Assembly (NCBI GenBank): GCA_944548615.1
Contig: OX155961.1
Span: 17,649,538 to 17,713,537 of the forward strand
DNA: 64,000 nt
Direction: 5' to 3'
Origin: Micropterix aruncella
Lineage: Eukaryota > Arthropoda > Insecta > Lepidoptera > Micropterigidae
In this document: positions 54,601 through 63,727 of the stretch, in pieces
How positions within the stretch are numbered: the stretch's first letter is position 1
Layout of the letters: every line of letters starts with the position of its first letter
The notes under the pieces: model-generated
Databases searched by the model: none
What the model saw: only the letters and a program-made list of their open reading frames with translations
Told to the model about the DNA's origin: nothing
Translations under genes and position numbers: made by a program

Positions 54601-57600
54601 AAATTATTTTTTGGAAATTATTGCATGTGTCCACATTTATTTTGGTAAATAATTGAAAATCATGATAACATAATGGAAAAAAAACTCTAAAAATAATGAA
54701 AATCTAGCAAGCAGCACCAGCATATTAAAAAAGTTAATCATGAGACCCTAAATTAAATTATGTTTGGTAAAAAAATGCCTAAGAAAATTAGTGAAGTATT
54801 TATGAAGCAAAACAAAAATTGCATGTAAATTTTATATAATGATCGCCGGGATAAACTCTGGCGATGATTCGTGGAGGACTCATAAATATATATCGCAGCA
54901 CACACAATACGATACGACAACAAACACACATATATTGCATGAGTATCCGCAAAACGAAGCAATATTTGATTTCAGCGATAAGCGATACCACATCATGATC
55001 TAAGGAGAGATCAATATCTAATGAGAGATCCCACTAGGCACAAACGTTGCATGACTTATATTGTATCGTTTTGGTCTTTTTTTGAAAGCAAGCGTAAAGC
55101 GAACCTAAGAGTGGGTTACCTAACGGCCCACTTCGCTTGCCTGGTGGTTGTCTCTTCCACTTGTCTTTTATCCACTCTCTGATTCTGCAGCGCAGTTTGG
55201 TCCTCTTGTATTCCGTGGGTTCTGGCCTGTCTAAGAACGGACATAATTCCTGTCTTGCAAGTCTGTCCACCTCTTCGCTGCGTCTGACCCTGCTTCGTCG
55301 TTTCACCCATGGGAATTTAAAAGTTCTACCACCTAGGAAAGGCAGTGATAACACTCTCAAAAATCAGTAATACAAGGTCGTTTAAAAAGTAGTGAGAATG
55401 CATGCGCAGGACGGAATCTGGCAACACTGTAACACAGTATAGTAATAATCCTTATTAACCGCTGGGGTGCCAAAATGGCTGATCCACCTTTTGCGGTGGT
55501 TAACAGATTCACACGTAGCCGTTTCGGCTGGCCTACACATGAATTCTCTCTTGTTACCGTAAAGTACCGTAACTATAACCTCCTGTCCGAACAATGAACC
55601 ACTCCTGTTTTTTTTTACAATAGGCCATCCAGTGGAAATTAAGAAAGTTTGTATGATTATATTTATTTTGTCATGAACATGATTAGATGCTGAACGAATT
55701 GCTCTTTGGGTGGTCAGTCGCCTGCGTGCAGTGAGATTGGGAAGGCATTTTTTGTATTTCGGAATAATTTCTGCTATCAAAGAACCTCGTCAAACTTTGT
55801 CCGGTGGAAAGGATTTGGTAACCATCGGGAACTTTTTTTATATTTTTTTATCGTAGAATTAACTGTTCCATGGGAATCATATATTCCAAAAGACCACGAG
55901 TACAAATTAAATAAATACCATGATCTCGCAAATGCCGTCACCTGGAACGGTTTCACTGTTCACCTTCACGCGGTGGAAGTTGGTGCTCGTGGCCTGCCAG
56001 CTAAATCTCTGTTTCACCTTTTTAAAGATCTTGGTCTCTCCAGGAAAATAATGAACTCCTTCTTAGAAAAAATATCTAAAACCGCAATTTCCGCATCTCA
56101 AATTCTATGGCTTTGAAGGTGGTTGGTAAGGTGTACGCTCACATGTGGCAAGACAGCTGTCCTAAACCTACCACAGCCGGTCGTTAGTCCGGAATCCACT
56201 GCTCACCCCCCAGAAGTGTAATAACACTATATGATGGGCCCGACTTCGGTCGGTGAATTCCATGGCAGCTCCGTTTGTATTTTATTTTATTTAAGGCAAC
56301 TTATCTGCCATCTATAGTTTTGATATTAATACTTTCTCATATGTATTTCTGTAGGATTTCTCCCAACAATTAGACATTGACGTAAGCTGCATGGAGAGAT
56401 CTGGAGCGTTCTGGACATGGCAAGAAGATGAAGATTCGATGCTGCATAAGCTCAAAGACGAGTCGAAAAAATATAACCACCAGTTCTTGAGTCTTCTAAG
56501 TGCAAAACAAAAAAATATCAGAGTTTCGTATCATTCCTGTTAGTTTAATTTTGTTTTTGAACTATCATTGAACTGATTGGTCATTTTTTTCTTCTAATGT
56601 TTAAAAAAAATAAAAAAATCTATGTGAAACATTGTTTTGATTGCATATTATTTAGCATGGCCTGCCATTTAATGTACCACATTAAAAATATCACAGAAAC
56701 ATCCTGGGATATTTTTTCAAATATATTATAAATTTACCGTATACTTTATATAATCTATTTCGAACAAAAAAATACACCAATTACATATCTATAAACTTTA
56801 AATGGTTAACGTTAAAATTATATGACAATTGGTACATAGTTATGGCAGTTTACGGTATCTAATAATTTATAATTAATCTTATTAGTAATGTATATTATAT
56901 ATTTATATAATATATATATAGAGGCCAGCCAAAACAGCCACGTGCAGATCTGTCAACCACCGCAAAAGTTCGTTCGGCCTTTTAGGTACCCCAGCGATTA
57001 ACAATGTTTGGAACAATGTTTGGAACTACACATCGTTTCATAGTAAAATTCTAGCTGCCAAAATGTAGTATGGCATTGAGCAATCTAATAACCTATATAA
57101 TCAATGGCAACGCACTCCCATTTAGCATATTTAAGCTTGTTGAAAACAACACTTTACCTCCAGAAATATGCACAGCTCCAGTGACATTGGTCAAACTCTC
57201 GTTGGACTCATGGTACTGACTTCCTTTAATGGTATTCTGCTGCAGGGACGTGTCCAGAAGATCTCCTATCGTTCCGAGGCCGTTTCCTTCGCCGATACCT
57301 CCTTTGACATCCTTGGCAGTAACCTCAGTACCGCCTTCTAGACGCAGAATCACCAATCCCATATGCACGTCCAGCGCTTTACTGAAAGATAGATGCGGAA
57401 ATAGTGGTTTTAGATAATTTTTCTAGGAATTACTTGATTATTGTCCTAGAGACCAAGACCTTTAACCCCTGGGCGTTTTTCGTATTATCCTTATTATGTC
57501 CGTATTTATACAATTATTAGCTCTATTTCTTCCTCCACTGCGGTAAAAGCTTTTCATTGCAGCCTGACATTGAATAAGATACCGTTATATAGTAGTATGC

Positions 57601-60600
57601 TTGCACGTTTTTCTACAAACAATTTCAAATTCCGAAAGGTTTAAGAAGAGAAATAGAGATTTGGCTAGCAGGCTACACGCGCCAACTTCAATTTCAATTT
57701 ATTTCTAAAATCTTTACGGATAAAAATATTTCACAGTTAACAAAGTACACCGAAACAACACCGTAATAAAATTATAGCAGCATCCACCGCTATAAGGTGA
57801 ACAGTGACATTTATTTAATTTGTACTCGTGGTCTTTTGATATGTTTGATTCCCGTGGAGCAGTTAATTCTACAATATCTTCCGAGATAGGGAGTAAAGAG
57901 TTGGACGAAGGGCTGTGCATCCGAGACTTTCAGGGAATTGATACTGCTTAGAGATAAAATCGACCTCCATAATCCAATCTGAAGCTTTCTCGATTATTGA
58001 GAAAGGTTTTGTAGTGGAATGAAATTTGTCTATACAGCTATCCCTCTCAAACTGTATTAGGGGTTTGGAGGATACTGTCAGATCCTTGTTGGCACGAGTC
58101 ATTGAGAGGCTAATTACCTCGCGAATAACAGCAAGGACTTTGTCATGGCGGTAAGTGTACAGTCCTTAATCTCAGGCCGCCTCGCAGCCAGCTAGAATAT
58201 GGCTAGCTGTGTCAGGGGTATTGCTACAAAAGGGGATATAAACTATCCTCAGAATAGCTCCAAAGAACGGGGGCACTGGGGTCCGAAAATTAAAAAAAAA
58301 GAGGAATGACGAACTTCGACAGTCTACGTGATATAATCACAAACACTGCAAATGGGGGATGCCCTCAACTGCAAGTCTAAAAATCGATTAATCAAGAAAA
58401 CACTAATAGTTTTGATTTATTGTATCTTAATCATAATCGGTTGCAACCATAGTTTAAAGTGAATTCTCAAAATTATATCTTTAGACTTTAAACATAATAG
58501 GAATGATATTGATACTCACTGCATAACGTCAACATATTCAGCCAGTTCAGTGGAAGGACAAGTGTTCCAGTCACTTTTGAATCCCATGAGTAGAATGTTG
58601 GGCTTCAGTTTTCCTAGTCCAGAGGCCTAAAAAAAGAAAAATGCTATAAAAATAAATTGACGGTATAGTTATCCCCAGCTCAATCAACGAATACAATTAC
58701 CTGAATGAGAGCATCTGCTCCTTTGCCAAAAGATCCAATATCTGAATCGAGTACAGAGTAAAACGCTTTGATTTTATGCTTCAGCAGCCACTCTCGCGAC
58801 GTATTTAGTAGGCTAGCTCTGGTTTTGTTGTTAATTGTCCCCTGCAATAAAAAACAAAAAAAATCTGGTTGATTTTCACCATTTGATCTAATTTTCAGGG
58901 AATTAATACTACTTAGAGACCAAATCGACTTCCAGAAACCAATATGAAGATTTCTGTATTATTTCTTTTTGCCTTTAGATCCCACACAAACTGCAATTAG
59001 GAGTTTGGAGGTGCTATTAGACCATCGTTGGCACAAGCCACTTTGAGGTTAATTACCTACTGAATAACAGCAAGGTTTTTGTACATGGCAGTAAGCGTAT
59101 CGTCCTTGATCTAAGGCCGCCTAGCAGCCATCTAGAATAAGCCTAGCTGTGCAAGGGGTATTGCTATAAAGGAGACATGGACTCTTCTCAGAATAGCTCT
59201 AACGAGCGGGGTTACTGAGGTCTGGAAGTGTATGCTGAAAGGCATTTAAATAACATTTCAGTATCTCTAATAATAGCACAGTATACTAATCAGTATCTTT
59301 ACTCTCGAGCTACAGGGCATTGCGGGAAGAGGGTGCGAGGAATGTGGGCAGAGGGGTACGTCCGACAAACAACGCCTATGGTTAGCATTACGCGCAGGTA
59401 AAGGCTGGCGATATTTTCGAACGTTTGGACATCTGCGTGGCCCGAGTAGCGGGACATCTGGCGGCCATATCCGAGCCCTTACAACCCGTGACGTACTCGC
59501 TTTAATTTCAATTTTGTTCTAAGTGAAGCTACTGTCTGGTATACTGTAGTAATAGTAATATAAAATGCATCTCTGAATAATACCTGAACCACATGTCCGC
59601 AAATCATGAGAGAATGTCCCTTGGTTATTAGGTTTGTGAAATGCACTAAGGCTGGTCTCTTGGATGGACTCCCAGTCATGACCAAAACTTGCGGTCTGAA
59701 ATCAAAAGAACGCTCAAAATAATTTTGGGACACCATCGATAAATCTGTTACTAGGTTCTTGATCTACCTGTAATTCTTGACGTGTTCTGTAACTGCGTTC
59801 AACTGATGTACCCCTGCGAGCGCAGTGTTGTAGATCTGTGCTTGTGTGGACGAACCCCAATTAACATCTGAAAAAAAAACAGATGTGTCATCCCAAGACT
59901 TTACCGGCAAGTAGCCAAGGACTGATTTCAACTGAATATTAATTTTATAAATAAAATTGATGAGTGCCCTCTCTCAGCTAGCCGGTGAACATGTTTGAAT
60001 TCCGTTAAACTTGGGCTTGGCGGTAATATTGGATTAAAATGTATGGTGGAATTTAAATAATATTAGAGCAGCTTGTGTATGAGATATTCCAACCAAAATT
60101 TCACAATGTGATTTTGGACCAACAAGGCATCCGTGTACCAACTTTCAAGTCGATAAGTCCAATATATCAAGATTGATATATGAATAGTGCGCCCCCTGGT
60201 GGACCGATTTCAACCACAATCTTTTCAACTCTCGCCAAATGATGCCTGCATACCAAATTTTAGCTCAATCAGATCAAGAGCTTGGGCGCTATCGTAGAGG
60301 GATACACACACATACACAGACACACACACACGCAGATAGACTTCAATCTGGAAATGGTTTTAATCATCTCAGGGGGACTTAAAATGGATATTTCCAACTT
60401 CATCTGAAAAAAATATGCGCATTCACAATACTTTCCCTCCTCGTTGGTTGGTGGACAGGGAAAGCAAAAAAGGAATTTAAGACTTTCATACGATGTACTA
60501 ATCAAAACTGTAACTGCCACTATACTAGTCGACAGTTTAAAATAAATTTTAGGGGAAAAAAAATCGAACTAGGATTTAGAAAAAGAAACGGTAGGAAAAG

Positions 60601-62172
60601 TTGAAGTTCAAGGGGATTATCACCTCGAACAAAAATAATAGTTTAAATTGAGTTCTTTCTATCCAACCCCCCCCCCCCCCACTTCTCATGTATATTTGAA
60701 ATTTTCATTTACGGCAAATTTAAACCGACAGTTAACCTGTTTTTTTGTTGGTTAATTGGTCAGAAGCCAGTCTTCGCGCGCAAAAAACTGCGCGGCAACT
60801 TTTTGGTCGATTTTGTAAATAAATACCAACAATATAGTTTTTTCATTAATTCCCTCATGTTACCTAACCTCATGTTTAATAACTAATCTTGTTAGTCAGG
60901 TATATTATATATTTATATATGTGGCATTGTTGGCGCCCGACCTAATAATTATGTTATTAAATTGTTAATTAAACAGATTGAAAGGCTACCTTAGATTTAT
61001 GTGAAACATTATTATTTATTTATGTAGTAATCAACTCGGCTTTCGGAACGATTTTGGTACAGGTTATCCTTGAGGCTATCCTTGAGGTTACTAATAAATA
61101 AAATACAAACGGAGCTGCCATAGAATTCACCGACTGGAGTCGGGCCCATTATAATACTATTTTTTACACTTCTGGGGGGTGAGCGGTGGATTCCGGACTA
61201 ACGACCGGCTGTGGTAGGCTTAGGACAGCTGTCTTGTCACATGTGAGCGTTCACCTTACCACCCATTCACTCCCCCCTTCGAAGCCATATAATTTGAGAT
61301 GCGCGAATCACGGTTTTAGATATTTTTTCTAGGAAAGAGTTTATTATTTTTCTGGAAAGACCAAGATCTTTCAAGAGGCGAAATAGAGATTTAGCTGGCA
61401 GGCCCCGAGCGCCAACTTCCAACGCGTGAAGGTGAACAGTGAAGCCGTTCCGGGTTACGGCATTTGCGAGATCATGGTATTTATTTAATTTTTACTCGTG
61501 GTCTTTTGGGATATTTGATTCCCATGGAACAGTTAATTCTACAATAAGGGTCCACCTTCCGAGATAGAGAGTAGAGTTATATCTGGACGGAGGGCTGTGC
61601 ATCTGAGACTTTCAGGGAATTTATACTGTAGAGACCGAATCGACCTCCAGAATCCAATCTGAACCTTTCTCAATTATTGAGAAAGGTTTTGTAGTTAAAT
61701 GTTTTTTGCCTTTAGAGCCATCCCGCATAACAGATGCATTGGATTCGAAAAAGAAATGCATTGCGGTATTTTTAGATCTAGTGAAGGCCTTTGATACTAT
61801 ATCCCATGTAAAAGATAACTGGGATATTATATGAATAGCCTCTCGTTAGATTGGTTTTCATATTATCTAAAATACAGACTTAACCTTTTGTGATCTGAAA
61901 AAAATAAATTAAATGACCTTTTGTTTTGAAAAGGCTATAGTTTCCCATCTAAGACGATTTCCCTTTTAATATGTGCTATTTATTCAAGAGCATCTTGAAT
62001 GGTTTCCACTCTACTACCAAATAAATAACTGCTTACCTGGTTTCCTATACGACACAATTAAATACAGCGCCAGCACTACTGATAACGTCAATAGGGCAGT
62101 CCACCACGAAATCAGAAACATGACGGCCACACACAGTATTGCACCAAAGAGGGATAACCACATATTGTAGTA
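42508..62172 (-). CDS. SLC12 cation-chloride cotransporter (NKCC/NCC branch), gene 2, 3' half
   Basis: Eleven exons on the - strand, in transcript order: 62172-62037, 59867-59768, 59695-59584, 58841-58701, 58626-58520, 57381-57158, 52614-52500, 51246-51110, 48812-48649, 44762-44563, 42631-42508; 519 residues plus stop. They cover TM11-TM12 and the whole cytosolic C-terminal domain of an SLC12 NKCC/NCC-branch transporter. Motifs are [78 protein letters not shown] and [13 protein letters not shown]. Upstream exons (TM1-TM10) must lie to the right of the window. It is a paralogue of gene 1, in opposite orientation. All frames are intact. It has a longer Ser/Gly/Asn linker and a more divergent last exon ([11 protein letters not shown]). 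Confidence 0.95.
42960..43890 (-). mobile_element. Non-LTR element 3' part with palindromic UTR
   Basis: The coding remnant 43577-43879 (-) reads [20 protein letters not shown] and FKRRLKEHL, the end of a CR1/Jockey-group ORF2. Downstream, 'cgcgggcctagaggcccgcg' (43521) and the inverted 'aagctattgcatagc' words (42975 and 43543) form the non-coding part. In the last intron of SLC12 gene 2. Confidence 0.6.
43054..43147. repeat. Strong hairpin, 36-nt arms
   Basis: 43054-43089 and 43112-43147 are complementary at 34 of 36 positions, with a 22-nt loop. Starts 'gcgctctatcggaaaacg' and ends 'cgtcttccgatagagcgc'. Confidence 0.9.
43990..44530. mobile_element. MITE-like element, family M
   Basis: Shares 'gacatgcaggtggcgctgat', 'ttatttggccatctata' and 'ataggataccttattagca' blocks with 21727-22381 and 51366-52456. 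Confidence 0.7.
44563..44762 (-). CDS. SLC12 gene 2, penultimate exon
   Basis: 200 nt. Encodes [40 protein letters not shown] and [12 protein letters not shown]. Donor 'gtaggt'. Confidence 0.94.
44935..45523. mobile_element. Non-autonomous hAT element
   Basis: 589 bp; left 'agcggttctcaaactgtg' and right 'agtttgggaaccactg' are inverted, flanked by degenerate 8-bp duplications aagtagaa/atgtagta. No transposase. Confidence 0.7.
45818..47857 (-). mobile_element. Tigger/pogo DNA transposon, apparently complete
   Basis: 2040 bp with perfect 23-bp inverted termini beginning 'cagtaaaatccgcttaatac', flanked by TA on both sides. Subterminal 'cgtcttaagcggga'/'cgtattaagcggg' words repeat inside both ends, likely transposase sites. 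Contains one full transposase frame. Inserted in the intron between the 48649 and 44762 exons of SLC12 gene 2, same strand. Confidence 0.95.
46001..47476 (-). CDS. Tigger-type transposase (CENP-B-like HTH and DDE domain)
   Basis: 491 residues from the ATG at 47476, chosen because [20 protein letters not shown] is the usual N-terminus; the frame is open further up to 47584. The N-terminal psq-like HTH is followed by a CENP-B-type HTH (about residues 70-140) and a DDE/D catalytic domain with [19 protein letters not shown] and [13 protein letters not shown] carrying the acidic triad. The C-terminus is acidic, ending [17 protein letters not shown]. No stops or frameshifts, so it could be active or a young copy; domestication is not suggested because the termini are intact. 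Confidence 0.95.
   Translation of the reverse strand: MTTKIKRQPLSLSEKIKILKHYDDKSHVLTQVQIAAELKLPVSTFRTILKHRKEIEENSREGGSKRKKIKTGKFEELEKILVEWLHQARASNLPVSGPILTEKAHQIAQNLEIKDLSGSSGWIDRFKSRNGIIYRQICGESESVNEEDAETWKKTVLPTLIKDYAPRDIFNADEFGLFFKLMPDKSLIFKEEKCHGGKNSKERVTVLACTNADGSEKIRLLTIGKAKNPRCFKNIRSLPCQYDAQSKSWMTGQRFVKWLKTLDDNFGIKRRKIVLFVDNCPAHPKDVTLSNIKLEFLPPKATSKLQPLDQGIIKTVKQQYRKRLVLRYLNEMENPESKKPVSILDALHYISASWQAVKTTTIANCFKKAGFFAHDETEIILPEPEPEILQEFPGYASVDDNIATAESRTLEEIISDCTKEDENEKESDEDEEVPVPTTSAALEAVVQLRRYFSSLDSSDDALIKLNSIEHSVLCESAKKLQQQKIDSFFKM
47858..48648. other. Intronic AT-rich DNA, no gene recognised
   Basis: A/T-rich with short AATA arrays; no feature supported. Confidence 0.45.
48649..48812 (-). 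CDS. SLC12 gene 2, exon 9 of 11 visible
   Basis: 164 nt. Encodes [20 protein letters not shown] and [20 protein letters not shown]. One exon here covers parts of two exons of gene 1. Confidence 0.94.
50160..50345 (-). repeat. LINE family W, 3'-end fragment
   Basis: Read on -, 'gctccggtctgtgagctcca' and 'ggtagctccgtttgtatta' match the 3' end of the LINE copies at 56117-56285 and 61096. Confidence 0.55.
50920..51030 (-). repeat. LINE family W, 3' UTR fragment
   Basis: 'cttctggaggattaacagtg' and 'ctgtggtagatttaggacag' match the UTR blocks at 61170-61260 and 62720-62820. Lies just downstream of an exon of SLC12 gene 2, in its intron. Confidence 0.65.
51110..51246 (-). CDS. SLC12 gene 2, exon 8 of 11 visible
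   Basis: 137 nt. A basic Ser-rich linker ([20 protein letters not shown]) leads into [20 protein letters not shown]. The RxxS-type sites are candidate kinase targets, by inference only. Confidence 0.93.
51366..52456. mobile_element. MITE-like element, family M, interrupted
   Basis: Left part 51366-51492 ('atagggtatcagattgctca', 'gacatgcaggtagcgtgatt') and right part from about 52325 ('gtgccatctactgca', 'ataggctgattacatcacag') match contiguous parts of 43990-44530. Confidence 0.7.
51493..52324 (-). pseudogene. LINE ORF2 C-terminal part inserted in family M element
   Basis: The - frame 51769-52296 has [35 protein letters not shown] and a [20 protein letters not shown] tail, i.e. the reverse transcriptase end of a CR1/Jockey-group LINE. 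The low-coordinate end has an AATA-rich tail. 5'-truncated. Confidence 0.75.
52500..52614 (-). CDS. SLC12 gene 2, exon 7 of 11 visible
   Basis: 115 nt. Encodes a low-complexity linker: [20 protein letters not shown], then [14 protein letters not shown]. It has the right splice sites and phase (2 in, 2 out). Not conserved in sequence with gene 1. Confidence 0.85.
52655..53060 (+). pseudogene. LINE RNase H region fragment
   Basis: + frame reads [17 protein letters not shown], the RNase H end seen in I/R1-like LINEs, then degenerate sequence. Confidence 0.6.
53868..54605. repeat. Duplicated repeat block
   Basis: 'ctttaactatttatgcagta' plus the following ~110 bp occurs at 53872 and 54428. 'agagattacttcctacaac' plus 'aatattagtatagata' occurs at 54331 and 54544. 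Two dispersed repeats in partial tandem. Confidence 0.75.
55080..55320 (-). pseudogene. LINE RNase H region fragment
   Basis: - frame [20 protein letters not shown] and [12 protein letters not shown]; related to 52655-53060. Confidence 0.55.
55706..56285 (+). mobile_element. LINE family W, 3' end copy
   Basis: The coding part 55850-56116 reads [20 protein letters not shown], then [20 protein letters not shown] and ends SASQILWL. The family UTR follows, with the 'tccatggcagctccgtttgt' end near 56260-56282. Similar C-termini occur in non-LTR elements of many animals; I cannot place the clade. Confidence 0.7.
56355..56543 (+). CDS. Candidate terminal exon of an unidentified gene
   Basis: 189 nt starting right after 'ttctgtag' and ending in TAG. 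Encodes 62 residues including [20 protein letters not shown] and [19 protein letters not shown]. Only phase 0 is open, and an AATAAA lies near 56611. The high-complexity sequence and clean acceptor suggest a real last exon on the strand opposite to SLC12 gene 2, inside its intron. No partner exon was recognised, and the function is unknown. Confidence 0.4.
   Translation, partial: DFSQQLDIDVSCMERSGAFWTWQEDEDSMLHKLKDESKKYNHQFLSLLSAKQKNIRVSYHSC
57005..57107. repeat. MITE family M, terminal fragment
   Basis: 'ctagctgccaaaatgtagta' and 'tctaataacctatataatca' match the end of 21727-22381. Confidence 0.7.
57158..57381 (-). CDS. SLC12 gene 2, exon 6 of 11 visible
   Basis: 224 nt, as in gene 1. Encodes [20 protein letters not shown] and a Gly-rich linker ([20 protein letters not shown]). 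Confidence 0.95.
57640..58260 (-). mobile_element. LINE family W, copy
   Basis: - frame [20 protein letters not shown] (57714-57920), then an upstream block with 'ctttcagggaattgatact' that recurs at 58890-59240 and 61600. Degenerate. Confidence 0.65.
58520..58626 (-). CDS. SLC12 gene 2, exon 5 of 11 visible
   Basis: 107 nt. Encodes [20 protein letters not shown] and [11 protein letters not shown]. Confidence 0.95.
58701..58841 (-). CDS. SLC12 gene 2, exon 4 of 11 visible
   Basis: 141 nt. Encodes [20 protein letters not shown] and [20 protein letters not shown]. In gene 1 an intron interrupts this region at a different position (69 nt then 173 nt). Confidence 0.95.
58890..59240 (-). repeat. 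LINE family W, internal fragment
   Basis: About 350 bp closely similar to 57925-58255 ('ccgcctagcagccatctagaa', 'tttgtacatggcagtaagcg'). Confidence 0.65.
59584..59695 (-). CDS. SLC12 gene 2, exon 3 of 11 visible
   Basis: 112 nt. Encodes [20 protein letters not shown] and [11 protein letters not shown]. Confidence 0.96.
59768..59867 (-). CDS. SLC12 gene 2, exon 2 of 11 visible
   Basis: 100 nt. Encodes [20 protein letters not shown] and [12 protein letters not shown]; the donor falls within the Arg codon, an intron absent from gene 1. Confidence 0.96.
60300..60334. repeat. CA microsatellite
   Basis: Imperfect CA array at the end of a dispersed repeat (about 60110-60330). Confidence 0.7.
61096..61740 (-). 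mobile_element. LINE family W, copy
   Basis: Begins 'aaatacaaacggagctgcca' (3' end of the element), then UTR and a degenerate coding part with the VELTVPWE and [12 protein letters not shown] motifs on -. Upstream block to about 61740. Confidence 0.7.
61741..61870 (+). pseudogene. Short reverse-transcriptase remnant
   Basis: + strand near 61766 reads [17 protein letters not shown] (with one change), the RT motif around the first catalytic Asp; the frame is lost soon after. Confidence 0.5.
62037..62172 (-). CDS. SLC12 gene 2, exon 1 of 11 visible (TM11-TM12)
   Basis: 136 nt as in gene 1. Encodes [20 protein letters not shown] and [19 protein letters not shown]. Earlier exons are not in the window. 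Confidence 0.96.
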
Positions 62173-62404
62173 CTGAAATGACAAATATGAATGACAAATA
62201 TTATAATCATAAACATTTATCTGTCTCAAATTATTTAACACTAAATACATAGCATAGAGACAAGCCACAATAGGTTTTAATAAGCACTTTTCCAAATAAT
62301 AAATTTGAAAGTAAACTGATTAATAAAAATACAATACTCAATAGAATTAAACAATGTTAACAATATTCCCAAAATAAAATAAAGTCTTCAAAAGCGAAGA
62401 AACC

Positions 62405-63027
62405 CTACTCCATTCACTTCCTTTTCGAAGCCATCAAATTTAAGATGTGGAAATCGTAGTTTTAGATATTTTTTCTAGGAAGAAGTTGATTATTTTTCTA
62501 GGGAGACCAAGATCTATAAAGAGGTCAATCAAAGATTCGGCTGGCAAGCCACGAGCGCCAGCTTCCACCGTATGGAGATGAACAGTGAAGCCGAACCGTT
62601 TGTACTCGTTGTCTTTTGGGATATTTGATTCCCATGGAACAGGTAAATAAATAAATACAAACGGAGCTGCCATGGAATTCACCGACCGGAGTCGGGCCCA
62701 TCATAATACTATTTTTTTTACACTTCTGGGGGGTGAGCAGTGGATTCCGGACTTACGAACCGGCTGTGGTAGGTTTAGGACAGCTGTCTTGCCACATGTG
62801 AGCGTTCACCTTACCACCCATTCACTCCCCCTTCGAAGCCATAGAATTTGAGATGCGCAAGTTTTACACTAAGTGCTATCTTCCGAGTTAGGGAGTAAAG
62901 AGTTATATTTAGATGGAGGACTGTGCATCTAATACCTTCAAATCCAGTTTTAAGCTTTCTTGTTTATTTAGAAGGGTATTGCAGTCAAATGTTTTTGCCT
63001 TCCTGTACAAACTGTATTGGGAGTTTG
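62405..63027 (-). mobile_element. LINE family W, two nested or adjacent copies
   Basis: 62405-62643 carries the coding end ([27 protein letters not shown]) on -. At about 62646 a second copy starts with its 'aaataaatacaaacggagct' 3' end and runs to 63027, where an hAT-like element interrupts it. Confidence 0.65.
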
Positions 63028-63030
63028 GAT

Positions 63031-63719
63031 CACGGGCGTAGCGAGGGGGGGGGGTTTTGGGGGTTCAAACCCCCCCCGAAATGTTCAAAATATGATATTA
63101 ATATATATTAAATATTAACACTTGTAACAATGTCAATATCCGATGACAGGTAAACACCGTCTTCATCGATATTTTATACCCCTTTGCCGTCAGGTATAAA
63201 CTGACTTGAGTCCGATGGTTGGGTCGAGTTCGCCGCGCATAAAAAATATGAAAGAGAGAGCAATACCAAACAAGAGCTCGTCGATATTTCGCGCGAGCGT
63301 GCTTCATTTTCCCGCGCGCTTGGTCCATCGGTAACCTTCGTATGTGTTCGTGCCGTACCCCCGGTACCCCGCACCGCACTGCTTGCCGTGCTCAGTCGGC
63401 TCGGTTATCGGTAGTCGCCACCGATTACCGAGTGAGTTCGGTCCGTGTAGACTGTTCTGTAGTGCAGTGAAGGAAGGTAAAGAATAACGGAAAATGGAGG
63501 GAAAAAAAAGAAAAGGCGATAAGATTAAGGGTATGGACTACTGGAAAAAGTGGTGTGGTCAAGCAGTTTCTAGTAAAGAAGTGTATTTGGCTGCCGAACC
63601 TACAACTAGCGTGGATTCCGGCAATGAGACAATATATAAGTTGAAAATATATTGTATGCAAACATTCTGCAGTTGCTCTAACTACTAATATAGTACTAAG
63701 TAAAGTAATAAAATTGATT
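63031..63719 (+). mobile_element. hAT-like element start, promoter region and short frame
   Basis: Begins 'cacgggcgtagcgagggg' with a G/C-run palindrome ('gggggttcaaacccccc'). A GC-rich region (63200-63450) follows, then a 64-codon frame (63494-63688) beginning MEGKKRKGDKIKGMDYWKKW. Elements with this type of terminus often carry hAT transposases, but no catalytic part is visible. Right boundary unknown. Confidence 0.45.
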
Positions 63720-63727
63720 ATATAGCG

